The translations under genes were made by a program, and so were the position numbers. From positions 2,357,387-2,421,386 of the forward strand of contig NZ_JUHH01000001.1 of the NCBI RefSeq assembly GCF_000799735.1: a DNA stretch of 64,000 nucleotides. Direction: 5' to 3'. This DNA comes from Methylotenera sp. G11. GTDB lineage: Bacteria > Pseudomonadota > Gammaproteobacteria > Burkholderiales > Methylophilaceae. Position 1 is the first letter of the stretch; each line of letters opens with the position of its first letter. Shown piece by piece: positions 8,658 to 17,059 of the stretch. Under the pieces are notes generated by a model. The model saw nothing but the letters and a program-made list of their open reading frames with translations, was not told where the DNA came from and searched no databases.

Positions 8658-10451
8658 TCAGGATTTGAATTTATTGGCAGTCGTGATTAAAACTTCGTTG
8701 TCCGGGTCAATGCTTAAGGCATCATTCCATATTTTTTTAGCTTGGTCATGACGGCCTTTGAGCCATAGCGCTTCACCCAGGTGAGCTGCGATTTCCGGAT
8801 CGGGGTTGATGTTGTAGGCTTCCTGCAGATACTGAATGGCTTTATCCAGGTTGCCCTTCCTGAAGTGAGCCCAGCCCAGGCTATCCAGCATGTAGTGGTC
8901 GTTAGGTGACAGCTCCAGTGCTTTTTCAATTAGTGTGATCGCTTCGTTCAGCTTGATATTGCGGTCGGCAAACGAGTAACCCAGCGCATTGTATGCCGCT
9001 GCAAAATCAGGTTTTTCGGCAATCGTTCTGCGCAGTTCTGATTCCATGAGGTCGAATTTCTTCAGGCGCTCCGCTGCCAGCGCATAGTCGTACACCAGCT
9101 CTGGCGTATTGGGCAGGTTCTGAACCGCTTTCTCAAGAAGTTCGAACGCTTCCTGGTCACGTTTGGCCCTTGCCAGAATGGAGGCCTGCGATTGAATGAC
9201 GATGATCTGCTGTTCTGTGTTGAGGTCCATCAGTTCATCCAGTATCTCAATCGCTTTGTCTGCGGATTGCGTGCGTGCGACCAGGTTGGCAAGGCTAAGC
9301 TGTGCTTCAAGGTAGCGTGGGCCTAGCGGCACTTTTTTATACCAGTCGGCCGCAGCCTCATTCTGGTTCAGTTTTTCTGAAGTTTGCCCCATGTAAAGGT
9401 TCAGCTGGTCAATGTCCTTGAAATCCATTGCCAATGCCTGCTGGAAGTAATTCTGCGCCGATACGTAATCGGCAGACTGGTAGGACATCAGCCCCACGAC
9501 AGCAGTGACGTCCGCAAGGTTTTGGGATGAGTTGCTTTTGGCCTGCTCGATAATGAGCGGGAACTCTTTCTTGGCTGCTTCAAACTGTTTCTGGTTGACG
9601 AGCAGTTTCGCCAGGTTAATACGCACTTCGTTGGATTTAGGGTGCGACTTCAGGAATTCATAATAGTAGTCAATAGCCGCTTGTGGTGATTTGCGATACA
9701 GGATCTGGCCTTTGAGCAGCGCGGCAATATCCCATCCGGCGTGCAGGGTTTCGGCTTTGTTGATAGCGGCGAGGGCAGTGTCATCTTTGTTCGCGATCCA
9801 TGCTGCCTGGGCTACTGCAAACTGCGCTTCAGCTGAATCGGGGTAGGGTTGTGCCAGGAACTGCACGAGCTCCAGCACCTCGGCTTTGTTCGGGCTGCGG
9901 TTCAGCAAGGTGTTCATGTACAAAAAGCCGCTGGCACGGGTTTCTTCTTTTGCCAGCAGTTTTGACAGGTAAGGTTTTGCATCATCAAGCCTGCCGGTTG
10001 CAATCAGCATTTCTGTCATGGCCTGCTGTGCCTCTGTAGAATCCGGGTCAAGCTCAGCCCAGAGTTTGATGGCAGGCACTGTCAGGTTGGTGATGTTACC
10101 GTAGGCTGCTATTTTTGCGGCACGCTCGGCCAGGCGTGCGTCTCTTTCTGTTTTTGCCAGGTCGTAGAATATCGCACCGGATGTGCTGATGTCGCCGCGC
10201 TGCCCGGCTACCTCGCCTACCAGGTATCGGTATATGAATTCAGGGTTCAGTACAGACTCCGTGTCGTCGGCCACCTGTAAACCGCCATCGGATGCCATCG
10301 CGATTGAACCCTCATCAATGTGCCTGTTTGCTGCGCAGCCGTTAAGCACCAGTAAGCCTGCCGATAGCAGCATCCACAACATCGGGGCTGCCAGCAGGGT
10401 GCTCTTTTTGATTGAAATATTTGTTTGTTTTGATTTGATCATTGGGAGCAT
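8658..10451 (-). CDS. TPR-repeat lipoprotein
   Basis: A predicted envelope lipoprotein of 597 residues with a hydrophobic start and lipobox LLVLNGCAAN (Cys about 39). Most of the protein is a run of tetratricopeptide repeats, clearest near the C-terminus (PDFAAAYNALGYSFADRN, NDHYMLDSLGWAHFRKGN, NPDPEIAAHLGEALWLKG). Such proteins upstream of lolB are widespread in betaproteobacteria and are thought to act in outer-membrane assembly or protein-protein scaffolding, but no reaction can be given. The operon lolB-ispE follows directly. The 400 nt upstream (10452-10852) are divergent promoter space with a direct repeat CTTGAAG near 10738-10760; no further gene is evident there. Confidence 0.85.
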   Translation of the reverse strand: MLPMIKSKQTNISIKKSTLLAAPMLWMLLSAGLLVLNGCAANRHIDEGSIAMASDGGLQVADDTESVLNPEFIYRYLVGEVAGQRGDISTSGAIFYDLAKTERDARLAERAAKIAAYGNITNLTVPAIKLWAELDPDSTEAQQAMTEMLIATGRLDDAKPYLSKLLAKEETRASGFLYMNTLLNRSPNKAEVLELVQFLAQPYPDSAEAQFAVAQAAWIANKDDTALAAINKAETLHAGWDIAALLKGQILYRKSPQAAIDYYYEFLKSHPKSNEVRINLAKLLVNQKQFEAAKKEFPLIIEQAKSNSSQNLADVTAVVGLMSYQSADYVSAQNYFQQALAMDFKDIDQLNLYMGQTSEKLNQNEAAADWYKKVPLGPRYLEAQLSLANLVARTQSADKAIEILDELMDLNTEQQIIVIQSQASILARAKRDQEAFELLEKAVQNLPNTPELVYDYALAAERLKKFDLMESELRRTIAEKPDFAAAYNALGYSFADRNIKLNEAITLIEKALELSPNDHYMLDSLGWAHFRKGNLDKAIQYLQEAYNINPDPEIAAHLGEALWLKGRHDQAKKIWNDALSIDPDNEVLITTANKFKS

Positions 10452-10852
10452 AAGGTCGATTTGGGTAGGGGTTGTTTTAGTATTATTGGGTTTGCTGTTT
10501 ACAGTTTCAATGATTGATATGCGTGTCTAAAGAATGAAAAAGTCATTTTCAATATATCGTTTTTTAAAAGTACCGCAAGCCGTCCTGACTTGCGCTGCCT
10601 GGTACATCATGTGTTCGGGGATTCCTTTAATAACACTGTATGATGCACTGGTATTTCTTAGTCCGTGACAGCAGTCGCAAGTTCCTACATAATTATGTGT
10701 TGACTATAACGCAAGTCGGGTGAACTTTCCAATAGACTTGAAGCCCATAGCTTGAAGTCTTGCCGATAGGCTTGTTGTTGTGTAATGGCGGGCCTCAGGC
10801 TTGCTTGTATATATATTTAGTATTTAAACCAATGTTTCAAGATTGAGTGGCT

Positions 10853-11806
10853 ATGAATAATTTTACAGTAGAGGCAATCGAACTTACCCGGCTTTATGGC
10901 GGCAGGGAAGCGGTGAGTAATGTGAATTTCACCTTGAGCAAGGGTGAGGTTCTTGGTTTCCTTGGCCCGAACGGTGCCGGCAAATCAACCACGATGAAAA
11001 TGCTTACAGGTAATCTGGCCCCCAGCAATGGCAGCGTAAAAATCTGTGGTATAGATATGATGGAAAACCCCAAGGAAGCGAAAGCGCTGATCGGGTACCT
11101 GCCGGAAATGCGCCCACTGTACAAAGAGCTTACGGTGGATGAGTACCTGACGATGGCCGCCCGGTTGCATCGCGTGAATTCAAAGCATATCAGGCAGGCA
11201 GTCGAGACTGCAAAAGAACGCTGCGGTTTAGGTCACATGAGCAAGCGCCTGATTGAAAACCTGTCTAACGGCTATCAGCAGCGCGTAGGCATAGCGCAGG
11301 CGATCATTCATCGCCCGATGGTCGTGATCCTTGATGAACCTACCGTTGGCCTTGACCCAATCCAGATTCGCGATATCCGTGCCTTGATCCGCGAAGTCGG
11401 CGGTGAGCATAGTGTGATTATTTCTACGCATATCCTGCCGGAAGTGGAAATGGTCTGTGACCAGGTGCAGATCATTGACAAAGGCCGGCTGGTGTTTAAC
11501 GGCTCCATTGATGTGCTCAAGCGCCAGCGCATAGGTAACAAGCTGCTGGTAGGTTTGCACCGCGCGCCGGATACAGCAGAGCTGCTTAAAATTGATGGCG
11601 TATCAGAGGCTGAAGTGTTACCGAGCGGCCTGATCCGTGTTCGATTTGAAGATGGCGCCACTCCGGCAGAAGCTATCGTGCAGACGGCGGTTCAGCAAAA
11701 CTGGGGCCTGCATCATATCGCTCCTGACCAAACCAGCCTGGAAGATGTGTTCATGCAGCTGACCTATCAGGAACAGTTGGTTTCTCCAGAGCAGACCACT
11801 GCTTAA
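10853..11806 (+). CDS. ABC transporter ATP-binding protein, GldA-like
   Basis: ATPase of a four-gene ABC system. About 317 residues from the ATG at 10853; a GTG six bases earlier is in frame but no better placed. Walker A is GPNGAGKST (about residue 43), the signature is LSNGYQQRVGIAQA, and Walker B VVILDEPTVGLDP is followed by the switch histidine in IISTHIL. A C-terminal domain of about 90 residues is typical of GldA/NatA/CcmA-type exporters with separate permeases. The next three genes are a permease, a GldG-like protein and a DUF4340 protein. Although relatives support gliding in Bacteroidetes, in proteobacteria the cargo is unknown; an export or envelope role is likely. Confidence 0.88.
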   Translation: MNNFTVEAIELTRLYGGREAVSNVNFTLSKGEVLGFLGPNGAGKSTTMKMLTGNLAPSNGSVKICGIDMMENPKEAKALIGYLPEMRPLYKELTVDEYLTMAARLHRVNSKHIRQAVETAKERCGLGHMSKRLIENLSNGYQQRVGIAQAIIHRPMVVILDEPTVGLDPIQIRDIRALIREVGGEHSVIISTHILPEVEMVCDQVQIIDKGRLVFNGSIDVLKRQRIGNKLLVGLHRAPDTAELLKIDGVSEAEVLPSGLIRVRFEDGATPAEAIVQTAVQQNWGLHHIAPDQTSLEDVFMQLTYQEQLVSPEQTTA

Positions 11807-11847
11807 TCTCAGGCTAAATGATGCAATCGGATATTTAAGGTTTATTT

Positions 11848-12594
11848 ATGATTATCAATGTAGCAAGAAAAGAATTAAAAAGTATGTTTGCCTCGCCAAT
11901 GGGCTGGGTAATCCTGTCTTTACTGATGTTTGCTTTCGGCACGCAGTATCTCAATGGTGTGAATGACTACTTTGCCGTGATGTCAGGGGCGATGCGCCCG
12001 GCCGAGCGTACCGGGGTGACGCAGTTTGTAGGCCAGTCTGTGTATGGCCTGGCTTCGTTCATCATGCTGTTTGCGGTGCCGCTGCTGTCTATGCGCCTGA
12101 TTTCAGAAGAACGCCGCAGCCAGACACTGCCTTTCATGTTCAGTGCGCCAATCTCGCTGACTGAAATCGTGGTGGGTAAGTTTTTAGGGCTGGTTGCCTT
12201 TTTAAGTATACTGATCGTCTTTATCGGCGTGATGCTGAGTACGCTCAATATCTGGTCTGATATTGATTTTGGCTTCCTGTTCGCCAACTCATTGGGCTTG
12301 CTGCTGATGGTGGCTGGTTTTTCAGCGCTTGGTATTTATTTCTCAGGCATGACCCAGCAGCCCGTCATTGCAGCGATCCTTACCTTTATCGCCTTGTTCG
12401 CGCTGATGATGCTGGATCGTTTCTTTGCCGGTGACCCAAGCAATATCCTGGGCAGCCTGTCTCTGATGCGGCACTTCCAGTCATTCTCGAATGGTTTGAT
12501 CGATACTGCCGATATCGCTTACTTTATTTTATTTGCCGTGACATTTTTAACTTTAACCGTGCGTCGCTTAGATGCTGACCGCTTGCGTGGATAG
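11848..12594 (+). CDS. ABC transporter permease, GldF-like
   Basis: Membrane subunit of the same ABC system, 248 residues, with about six hydrophobic segments and the ABC-2 pattern. The start is cytoplasmic (ARKELKSMFASPMGWV), followed by the first helix, a large periplasmic loop, and further helices to the C-terminal VRRLDADRLRG. The motif SEERRSQTLPFMFSAPIS in a cytoplasmic loop is typical of NatB/GldF-like permeases and probably contacts the ATPase. It begins 41 nt after the ATPase stop. The substrate is not known. Confidence 0.85.
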   Translation: MIINVARKELKSMFASPMGWVILSLLMFAFGTQYLNGVNDYFAVMSGAMRPAERTGVTQFVGQSVYGLASFIMLFAVPLLSMRLISEERRSQTLPFMFSAPISLTEIVVGKFLGLVAFLSILIVFIGVMLSTLNIWSDIDFGFLFANSLGLLLMVAGFSALGIYFSGMTQQPVIAAILTFIALFALMMLDRFFAGDPSNILGSLSLMRHFQSFSNGLIDTADIAYFILFAVTFLTLTVRRLDADRLRG

Positions 12595-12596
12595 CC

Positions 12597-12752
12597 CGTA
12601 TGTTTTACAAACCACGCGTGCTCTCACTTGTCTTTTATTCCGCAGGAAAACTTTGTTCAGTTGGCCGTATGAATAACTACGCCACGCCTTCACAAACTTT
12701 CCCTGCGAAACAAAATCCTACGCGATCATCACGCGTATTTACAAAACATACG
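12597..12752. repeat. 156-nt imperfect foldback element inside the ABC operon
   Basis: The gap between the permease and the GldG-like gene is nearly one long imperfect palindrome. CGTATGTTTT at 12597-12606 matches AAAACATACG at 12743-12752, followed inward by ACGCGTG, TTCCGCAGG and CTTTGT with inverted partners in the other arm. The centre (GGCCGTA...TACGCC) continues the pairing. It resembles a non-coding mobile repeat or a REP-type structure; neither a transposase nor clear terminal duplications are seen. Confidence 0.75.
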
Positions 12753-12769
12753 AGCTTTGGAACTTTGCT

Positions 12770-14155
12770 ATGAATATCAATCGTAAATTACGCTTTCAGT
12801 TATTAGTACAAAACTGGTTTTTTGTTGTGCTGTTTTTGATGCTGGTTGTGCTGCTGGGCTACCTTGCCAGCCAGTACCACGTTGCAAAGGACATCACGCA
12901 GGCCAACCGCAATATCCTGACGCAAGGCAGCGTGAATGTGCTCAAGCAGATGAAAGCGCCAATCAATATCACGGTGTATGCAACCAAGGATGATGCGTCT
13001 AGCGGTGACGTGTTCCGTAAAGGTATCGTGGATTTCTTTGCACGCTACCAGCGCGAGAAAAAGAATATCCATTTAACTTTTATCAATCCGTCCGAAGAGC
13101 CGAAGCTGGCGCAGGATGCCGGTGTCAAAACCGACGGCGAAGTGGTGATTGAGTACCAGAAACGTGTGGAGCATATCGTGCCGCCATTTGCCGAGCAAGA
13201 GATTACCAATCTTCTGGTCAGGCTTTCGCGTACTAACCAGCAAGCCGTGATGTATCTGGATGGGCATGGCGAGCGTAACTTGATTGGCGTGAAGAATCAC
13301 GACATCGGCGAATTCGGCAAACAGCTGGAAGCCAAAGGCTTTAAATTTGCCAACCCGGACTTGACTATTGCGCAGCAGGTGCCGAGCAATGGTGCCATGC
13401 TGGTGATTGCCAGCCCGCAGGTCGATGTGAGCGAGGTTGAGGCGAAAAAGATCAAGGCGTACCTTGAAGCCGGCGGCAACCTGCTGTGGCTGCTGGACGA
13501 TGACAATCTGCGTGGTTTGCAGGATGTCGCTGCTTACCTGGGCTTGCAGGTTTCACCGGGCATGGTCATGGATATGGCTTCTGCGCAATACGGTGCCGAT
13601 GCACGTGTGTCTTTTGCCAGCCTGTATGGCGAGCATGCTATCACCAAGAATTTCATGCTGCGCACCTTGTTCCCGGAAGCGCATGAGGTCACGGCAAGAG
13701 GCACCGATGAAAATGGCTGGAAGGTCAGCAATCTGGTTGAAGTGGCACCAAACGGCTGGCTTACTTCTACCAAACTCGCAAAAGATGCGAAACCTGAGTT
13801 TAATGAAGCCAAGGACAAACGCGGCCCGATCAACATCGGCGTCGCGCTGGAGCGCACCTATGGCAAAAAAGGCCAGCGTGTAGTGGTGATGGGTAATGCC
13901 AATTTCTTGTCCAATACATTCATTACCAACGGCGGCAACCTTGATCTCGGTGTGAATGTGATTAACTGGCTGGCCGGTGACGATAGCCTGATTACCATTC
14001 AGCCTATGCCGCTGAAAGACATCAATGTTTCGATTCCGGATACCAGGATGGGTGTGGTCACTGCCTGGACAGTGTTCCACAGCTTCCAGTACTTTATTCC
14101 GCTTGGATTCATGATCGTCGGTTTCCTGCTGTGGTGGAAACGCAGAAGAGCTTAA
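12770..14155 (+). CDS. GldG-like ABC auxiliary membrane protein
   Basis: A 461-residue protein with one N-terminal membrane segment (about residues 15-35), a large extracytoplasmic domain of the uncharacterised ABC-auxiliary (GldG) family, and a C-terminal membrane segment (about 436-456) before a WWKRRRA end. The outer domain contains the recognisable AVMYLDGHGERNL, LVIASPQVDVSEVEA and LLWLLDDDN stretches of that family. It probably works with the preceding permease and ATPase. A 156-nt foldback separates it from them, so the element may affect downstream expression. Biochemical role unknown. Confidence 0.82.
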   Translation: MNINRKLRFQLLVQNWFFVVLFLMLVVLLGYLASQYHVAKDITQANRNILTQGSVNVLKQMKAPINITVYATKDDASSGDVFRKGIVDFFARYQREKKNIHLTFINPSEEPKLAQDAGVKTDGEVVIEYQKRVEHIVPPFAEQEITNLLVRLSRTNQQAVMYLDGHGERNLIGVKNHDIGEFGKQLEAKGFKFANPDLTIAQQVPSNGAMLVIASPQVDVSEVEAKKIKAYLEAGGNLLWLLDDDNLRGLQDVAAYLGLQVSPGMVMDMASAQYGADARVSFASLYGEHAITKNFMLRTLFPEAHEVTARGTDENGWKVSNLVEVAPNGWLTSTKLAKDAKPEFNEAKDKRGPINIGVALERTYGKKGQRVVVMGNANFLSNTFITNGGNLDLGVNVINWLAGDDSLITIQPMPLKDINVSIPDTRMGVVTAWTVFHSFQYFIPLGFMIVGFLLWWKRRRA

Positions 14156-14206
14156 GCCCTGCGGATGGTCCGGATACTCAATCGTCGCTTTACTTGAAGG
14201 TGTGGC

Positions 14207-15103
14207 ATGAAAAAACGTTGGATACTCAATTTAATTCTGCTGGCAGTGGTGGCCGGGCTGGTTTCATTTTTATACTTGCGTCCCAAGCAGGATGCTGTGA
14301 AACAGGCTGCTTATGAAGTTTCCAGCTACAAACTTGCCGAGTTCAATGCCATTAAAGTTGAGTTCCCGGCAAAAGCTGCGGTGACTTTTGAAAAAGTGAA
14401 TGGATTCTGGAACCTGACTGCACCTTATAAAACGCGTGCAGATCAGGCTTCAGTGCAGCGCATTCTGGCAATCATCGCGGCCAGCAGCAGCCAGAAGATC
14501 GTGACAGACGATTTGCAGAAGTTTGGCTTGCACCAGCCTTCTATCAAGCTCACATTGTTCAGGGATAAAAACAATGCCGAAGAGTTCCTGTTCGGTACAT
14601 ATAATCCGTTGAATGATGAGCAGTATATTTCACATAGAAATACGGTTTACCTGATTTCAAACGATTATGGATCAGCCGCCTCATCGCAGGTGATAGAAAT
14701 GATCGATAAAGCGCCCTTGAAGCCAACAGAAAAAGTTGCCGGTTTCGATTTCAGCCACCTGGAGCAATGGGAAGAGTCAAGGTTGAACCTTGATCTGGTT
14801 GATGGGCAATGGAAAGTTTCTATCGACAAAGCCAAACCTACGCAAAATGAAATGAACGAATGGGCCGATTACTCATGGATCCATACCCGTGCTAAATCGG
14901 TAGAACTTTATACCCCTGACCGTAAAGTGACGCATCCTTCATTTGAAGTGAAACTGGCTGATGGCAGCAAGGTGCATTTTGACAAGATTCAGGAGTCTCC
15001 GGAACTGATACTGGCGCGCCCTGATGAAGGTTTGATGTACTACTTCCCGCAGGATGAAGGGTTTGTGATGCTGAATCCGCCGATCAATTTGCCTAGTAAA
15101 TAA
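14207..15103 (+). CDS. DUF4340-domain membrane-anchored protein
   Basis: A 298-residue protein with an N-terminal membrane anchor (about residues 6-24) and an outer DUF4340 domain. The repeating pattern of ITAPYKTRADQ-like (here LTAPYKTRADQ), FGLHQPSIKLTLF and FLFGTYNPLNDEQYI is characteristic. It is the last gene of the ABC cluster, 51 nt after the GldG-like gene; DUF4340 proteins commonly accompany GldF/G-type transporters. Function unknown, presumably part of the same envelope complex. No obvious terminator follows; a perfect inverted repeat lies at 15189-15216. Confidence 0.82.
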   Translation: MKKRWILNLILLAVVAGLVSFLYLRPKQDAVKQAAYEVSSYKLAEFNAIKVEFPAKAAVTFEKVNGFWNLTAPYKTRADQASVQRILAIIAASSSQKIVTDDLQKFGLHQPSIKLTLFRDKNNAEEFLFGTYNPLNDEQYISHRNTVYLISNDYGSAASSQVIEMIDKAPLKPTEKVAGFDFSHLEQWEESRLNLDLVDGQWKVSIDKAKPTQNEMNEWADYSWIHTRAKSVELYTPDRKVTHPSFEVKLADGSKVHFDKIQESPELILARPDEGLMYYFPQDEGFVMLNPPINLPSK

Positions 15104-15188
15104 TTTAAGTTAAAAGCGGCTTGGTTATTAATTAAGAGTGTTCTTACGCAACCAAGGCCGGTTCAGTCTTTAACAAAAATATCAAAAA

Positions 15189-15216
15189 CGTCATTCCGGC
15201 GAGGGCCGGAATGACG
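15189..15216. repeat. REP-like perfect inverted repeat
   Basis: CGTCATTCCGGC and GCCGGAATGACG enclose a four-base loop GAGG. No U-tract follows, so it is more like a dispersed REP palindrome than a terminator. It lies between the DUF4340 gene and mutM; the rest of that gap shows no gene. Confidence 0.7.
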
Positions 15217-15320
15217 AGGTGAATTGTCACTTTGTGGCAAGAAAAGGTGCCCTGAGGTACGAAATCTACAGACTATTAAAGATAGTCTCATCCTAATCAA
15301 TGATCTGAACATAGGTTGCC

Positions 15321-16145
15321 ATGCCAGAACTCCCGGAAGTCGAAACGACCAGAATTGGTCTGATGCCGTTAGTCAATCAAACAGTAGCCAATGTGGTCAT
15401 ACGCAACGCTTCGCTGCGCTGGCCTATTCCGCAGTCGCTGCCGGAGTTGTTGCATGGCCAAACCCTGCGTGCGCTCACTCGCCGTGCCAAATACATATTG
15501 GCGCATTTTGACCATGGCACATTGCTGCTGCATCTTGGCATGTCTGGCCGCATCTGCCTGCTGGCGCAGGATGAGCCGCCGCAGAAACATGACCATTTTG
15601 ACCTCTGTTTCACCAGTGGTCAGGTATTGCGCCTGCGCGATCCGCGCCGGTTCGGCGCTGTACTGTGGGCAGACCAGAACCCGCAGGAACACATGCTGCT
15701 GAAAGTGCTGGGGCCGGAACCGCTGAGCGAGGCCTTCACCGGCCAATACCTGTATCAGCATATCCGTACCAGGTCTGCTGCCATTAAAATCACCATGATG
15801 GATAGCCACCTGGTGGTTGGCGTCGGCAATATCTATGCGAGCGAATCGCTGTTTCGCGCCCGCATTCACCCTGAAAAGCCCGCTAAAGCCCTCACACTCA
15901 TTGAGTGTGAGCGACTGGCGGCTGAGATTAAAAACACGCTCACAGACGCACTTGCAGCCGGCGGCAGCAGCCTGCGTGATTTCTTTGGTGCCGATGGCAA
16001 CCCCGGTTATTTCCAGCAGCAGTATTTTGTTTATGCCCGCGCCAATGACAAAGGCGGTGAGCCATGCCGGGTGTGTAATACGCCTATCAGAATGATCAGG
16101 CAAGGGCAGCGTTCAACGTTCTATTGTGAGAGTTGTCAGCGATAA
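15321..16145 (+). CDS. mutM: Formamidopyrimidine-DNA glycosylase
   Basis: Base-excision repair enzyme removing 8-oxoguanine and formamidopyrimidines. After the start Met the catalytic Pro-Glu leads the signature PELPEVETTRIGL. The 274 residues also contain the LGMSG and RDPRRFGAV motifs, the helix-two-turn-helix GVGNIYASESLFRA around residue 170, and the C-terminal zinc finger CRVCNTPIRM...YCESC. All catalytic elements appear intact. It stands alone after the ABC operon; the following gene is on the opposite strand. Confidence 0.97.
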   Translation: MPELPEVETTRIGLMPLVNQTVANVVIRNASLRWPIPQSLPELLHGQTLRALTRRAKYILAHFDHGTLLLHLGMSGRICLLAQDEPPQKHDHFDLCFTSGQVLRLRDPRRFGAVLWADQNPQEHMLLKVLGPEPLSEAFTGQYLYQHIRTRSAAIKITMMDSHLVVGVGNIYASESLFRARIHPEKPAKALTLIECERLAAEIKNTLTDALAAGGSSLRDFFGADGNPGYFQQQYFVYARANDKGGEPCRVCNTPIRMIRQGQRSTFYCESCQR

Positions 16146-16221
16146 AAACGCTTGCGGTATATGAATAATACTGATGATTTAGCTAAGTAGGGGGGATAAA
16201 ATCTGCCCAGCTTACAATGAC

Positions 16222-16887
16222 TTAAAACAAGTCTTCAATAATGAGCTTGAGTACAAGTTCCTCATTAAGGTCTTTGCATACTCCATCTACGCCAGGGAAT
16301 AGTGAGGAATGACTAATTCCTAGCTCTTTGAGTTCACGTCTGATTTCCGTTTTTTCACTTTTTGGAATACTTGTTTTAGTAATCTGTTTTCCGTTTAAAG
16401 GTGCGTTTGGTGTGCGTGCATACACGAAGCAACCAGACTGGCCAATAATTCGTTCGGTGATGTGCGGTGGGTAATAAGCGAAGCTGTTTGGCCTATTAAA
16501 TAAGTTGTCATTACTGACATTTTCGTAGCTTCTGCTGTATTTTGCCGCAATTACTTCACCATCTTTTCCTGTTGTTGGGTCGGAGGCAAAGAACAAGGCA
16601 ATTAATGGATTACTTGTAAAATCAAGAAGGCGAGTTGGGCATCCATGATGCTGCATAAGACAAAGCCACTCTATGTCTGTTTTTGGATTTACTTTGATGT
16701 ATGGGACAGCCCTCTTTTTGAAATCTTCCAGAGACTTTATTTCATATTTAACAACTTCTGACCAGTCTCTGGTGAAGTGCCTTCCTATTGAAGGCTTTAG
16801 TTCCCATTCATAGTTTGCATGTCCTCGGTAAATTATCGAGTCTCCATGAGTAATATCATTTAAAAATTTAGGAATTATGCGAGACAT
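16222..16887 (-). CDS. FRG-domain protein
   Basis: A 221-residue protein with an N-terminal FRG domain, named after a conserved F/Y-R-G motif, here in IIYRGHANYEWELKPSIGR (about residues 19-37). Further conserved parts are WLCLMQHHGCPTRLLDFT and NPLIALFFASD. FRG proteins are usually single, patchily distributed genes of unknown function, often in variable chromosome regions and sometimes near defence genes; nothing in the neighbourhood proves that here. The gene and its flanks are clearly richer in A+T than the neighbours, which suggests acquisition by transfer. It lies between mutM and a symporter gene with no partner. Confidence 0.8.
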   Translation of the reverse strand: MSRIIPKFLNDITHGDSIIYRGHANYEWELKPSIGRHFTRDWSEVVKYEIKSLEDFKKRAVPYIKVNPKTDIEWLCLMQHHGCPTRLLDFTSNPLIALFFASDPTTGKDGEVIAAKYSRSYENVSNDNLFNRPNSFAYYPPHITERIIGQSGCFVYARTPNAPLNGKQITKTSIPKSEKTEIRRELKELGISHSSLFPGVDGVCKDLNEELVLKLIIEDLF

Positions 16888-17059
16888 GATTTATTTTCTC
16901 TAATGCAGGGTAGTCTAAATAGAAGCCTAAAATTTTATTTAGCAAGACAGGTAAAAGATATGTTTTATACTGAGTTTAATTTTTTGGATGTTTCTATTAC
17001 ATCTTAAATATAATGAATTATAGAAGTGAGATAAAAATATCATGCTCTAGACATAACTT

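Noticed and set aside
15224-15511. Open frame overlapping the mutM start
   Set aside because: It lies in another frame over the conserved mutM N-terminus and has no ribosome site.
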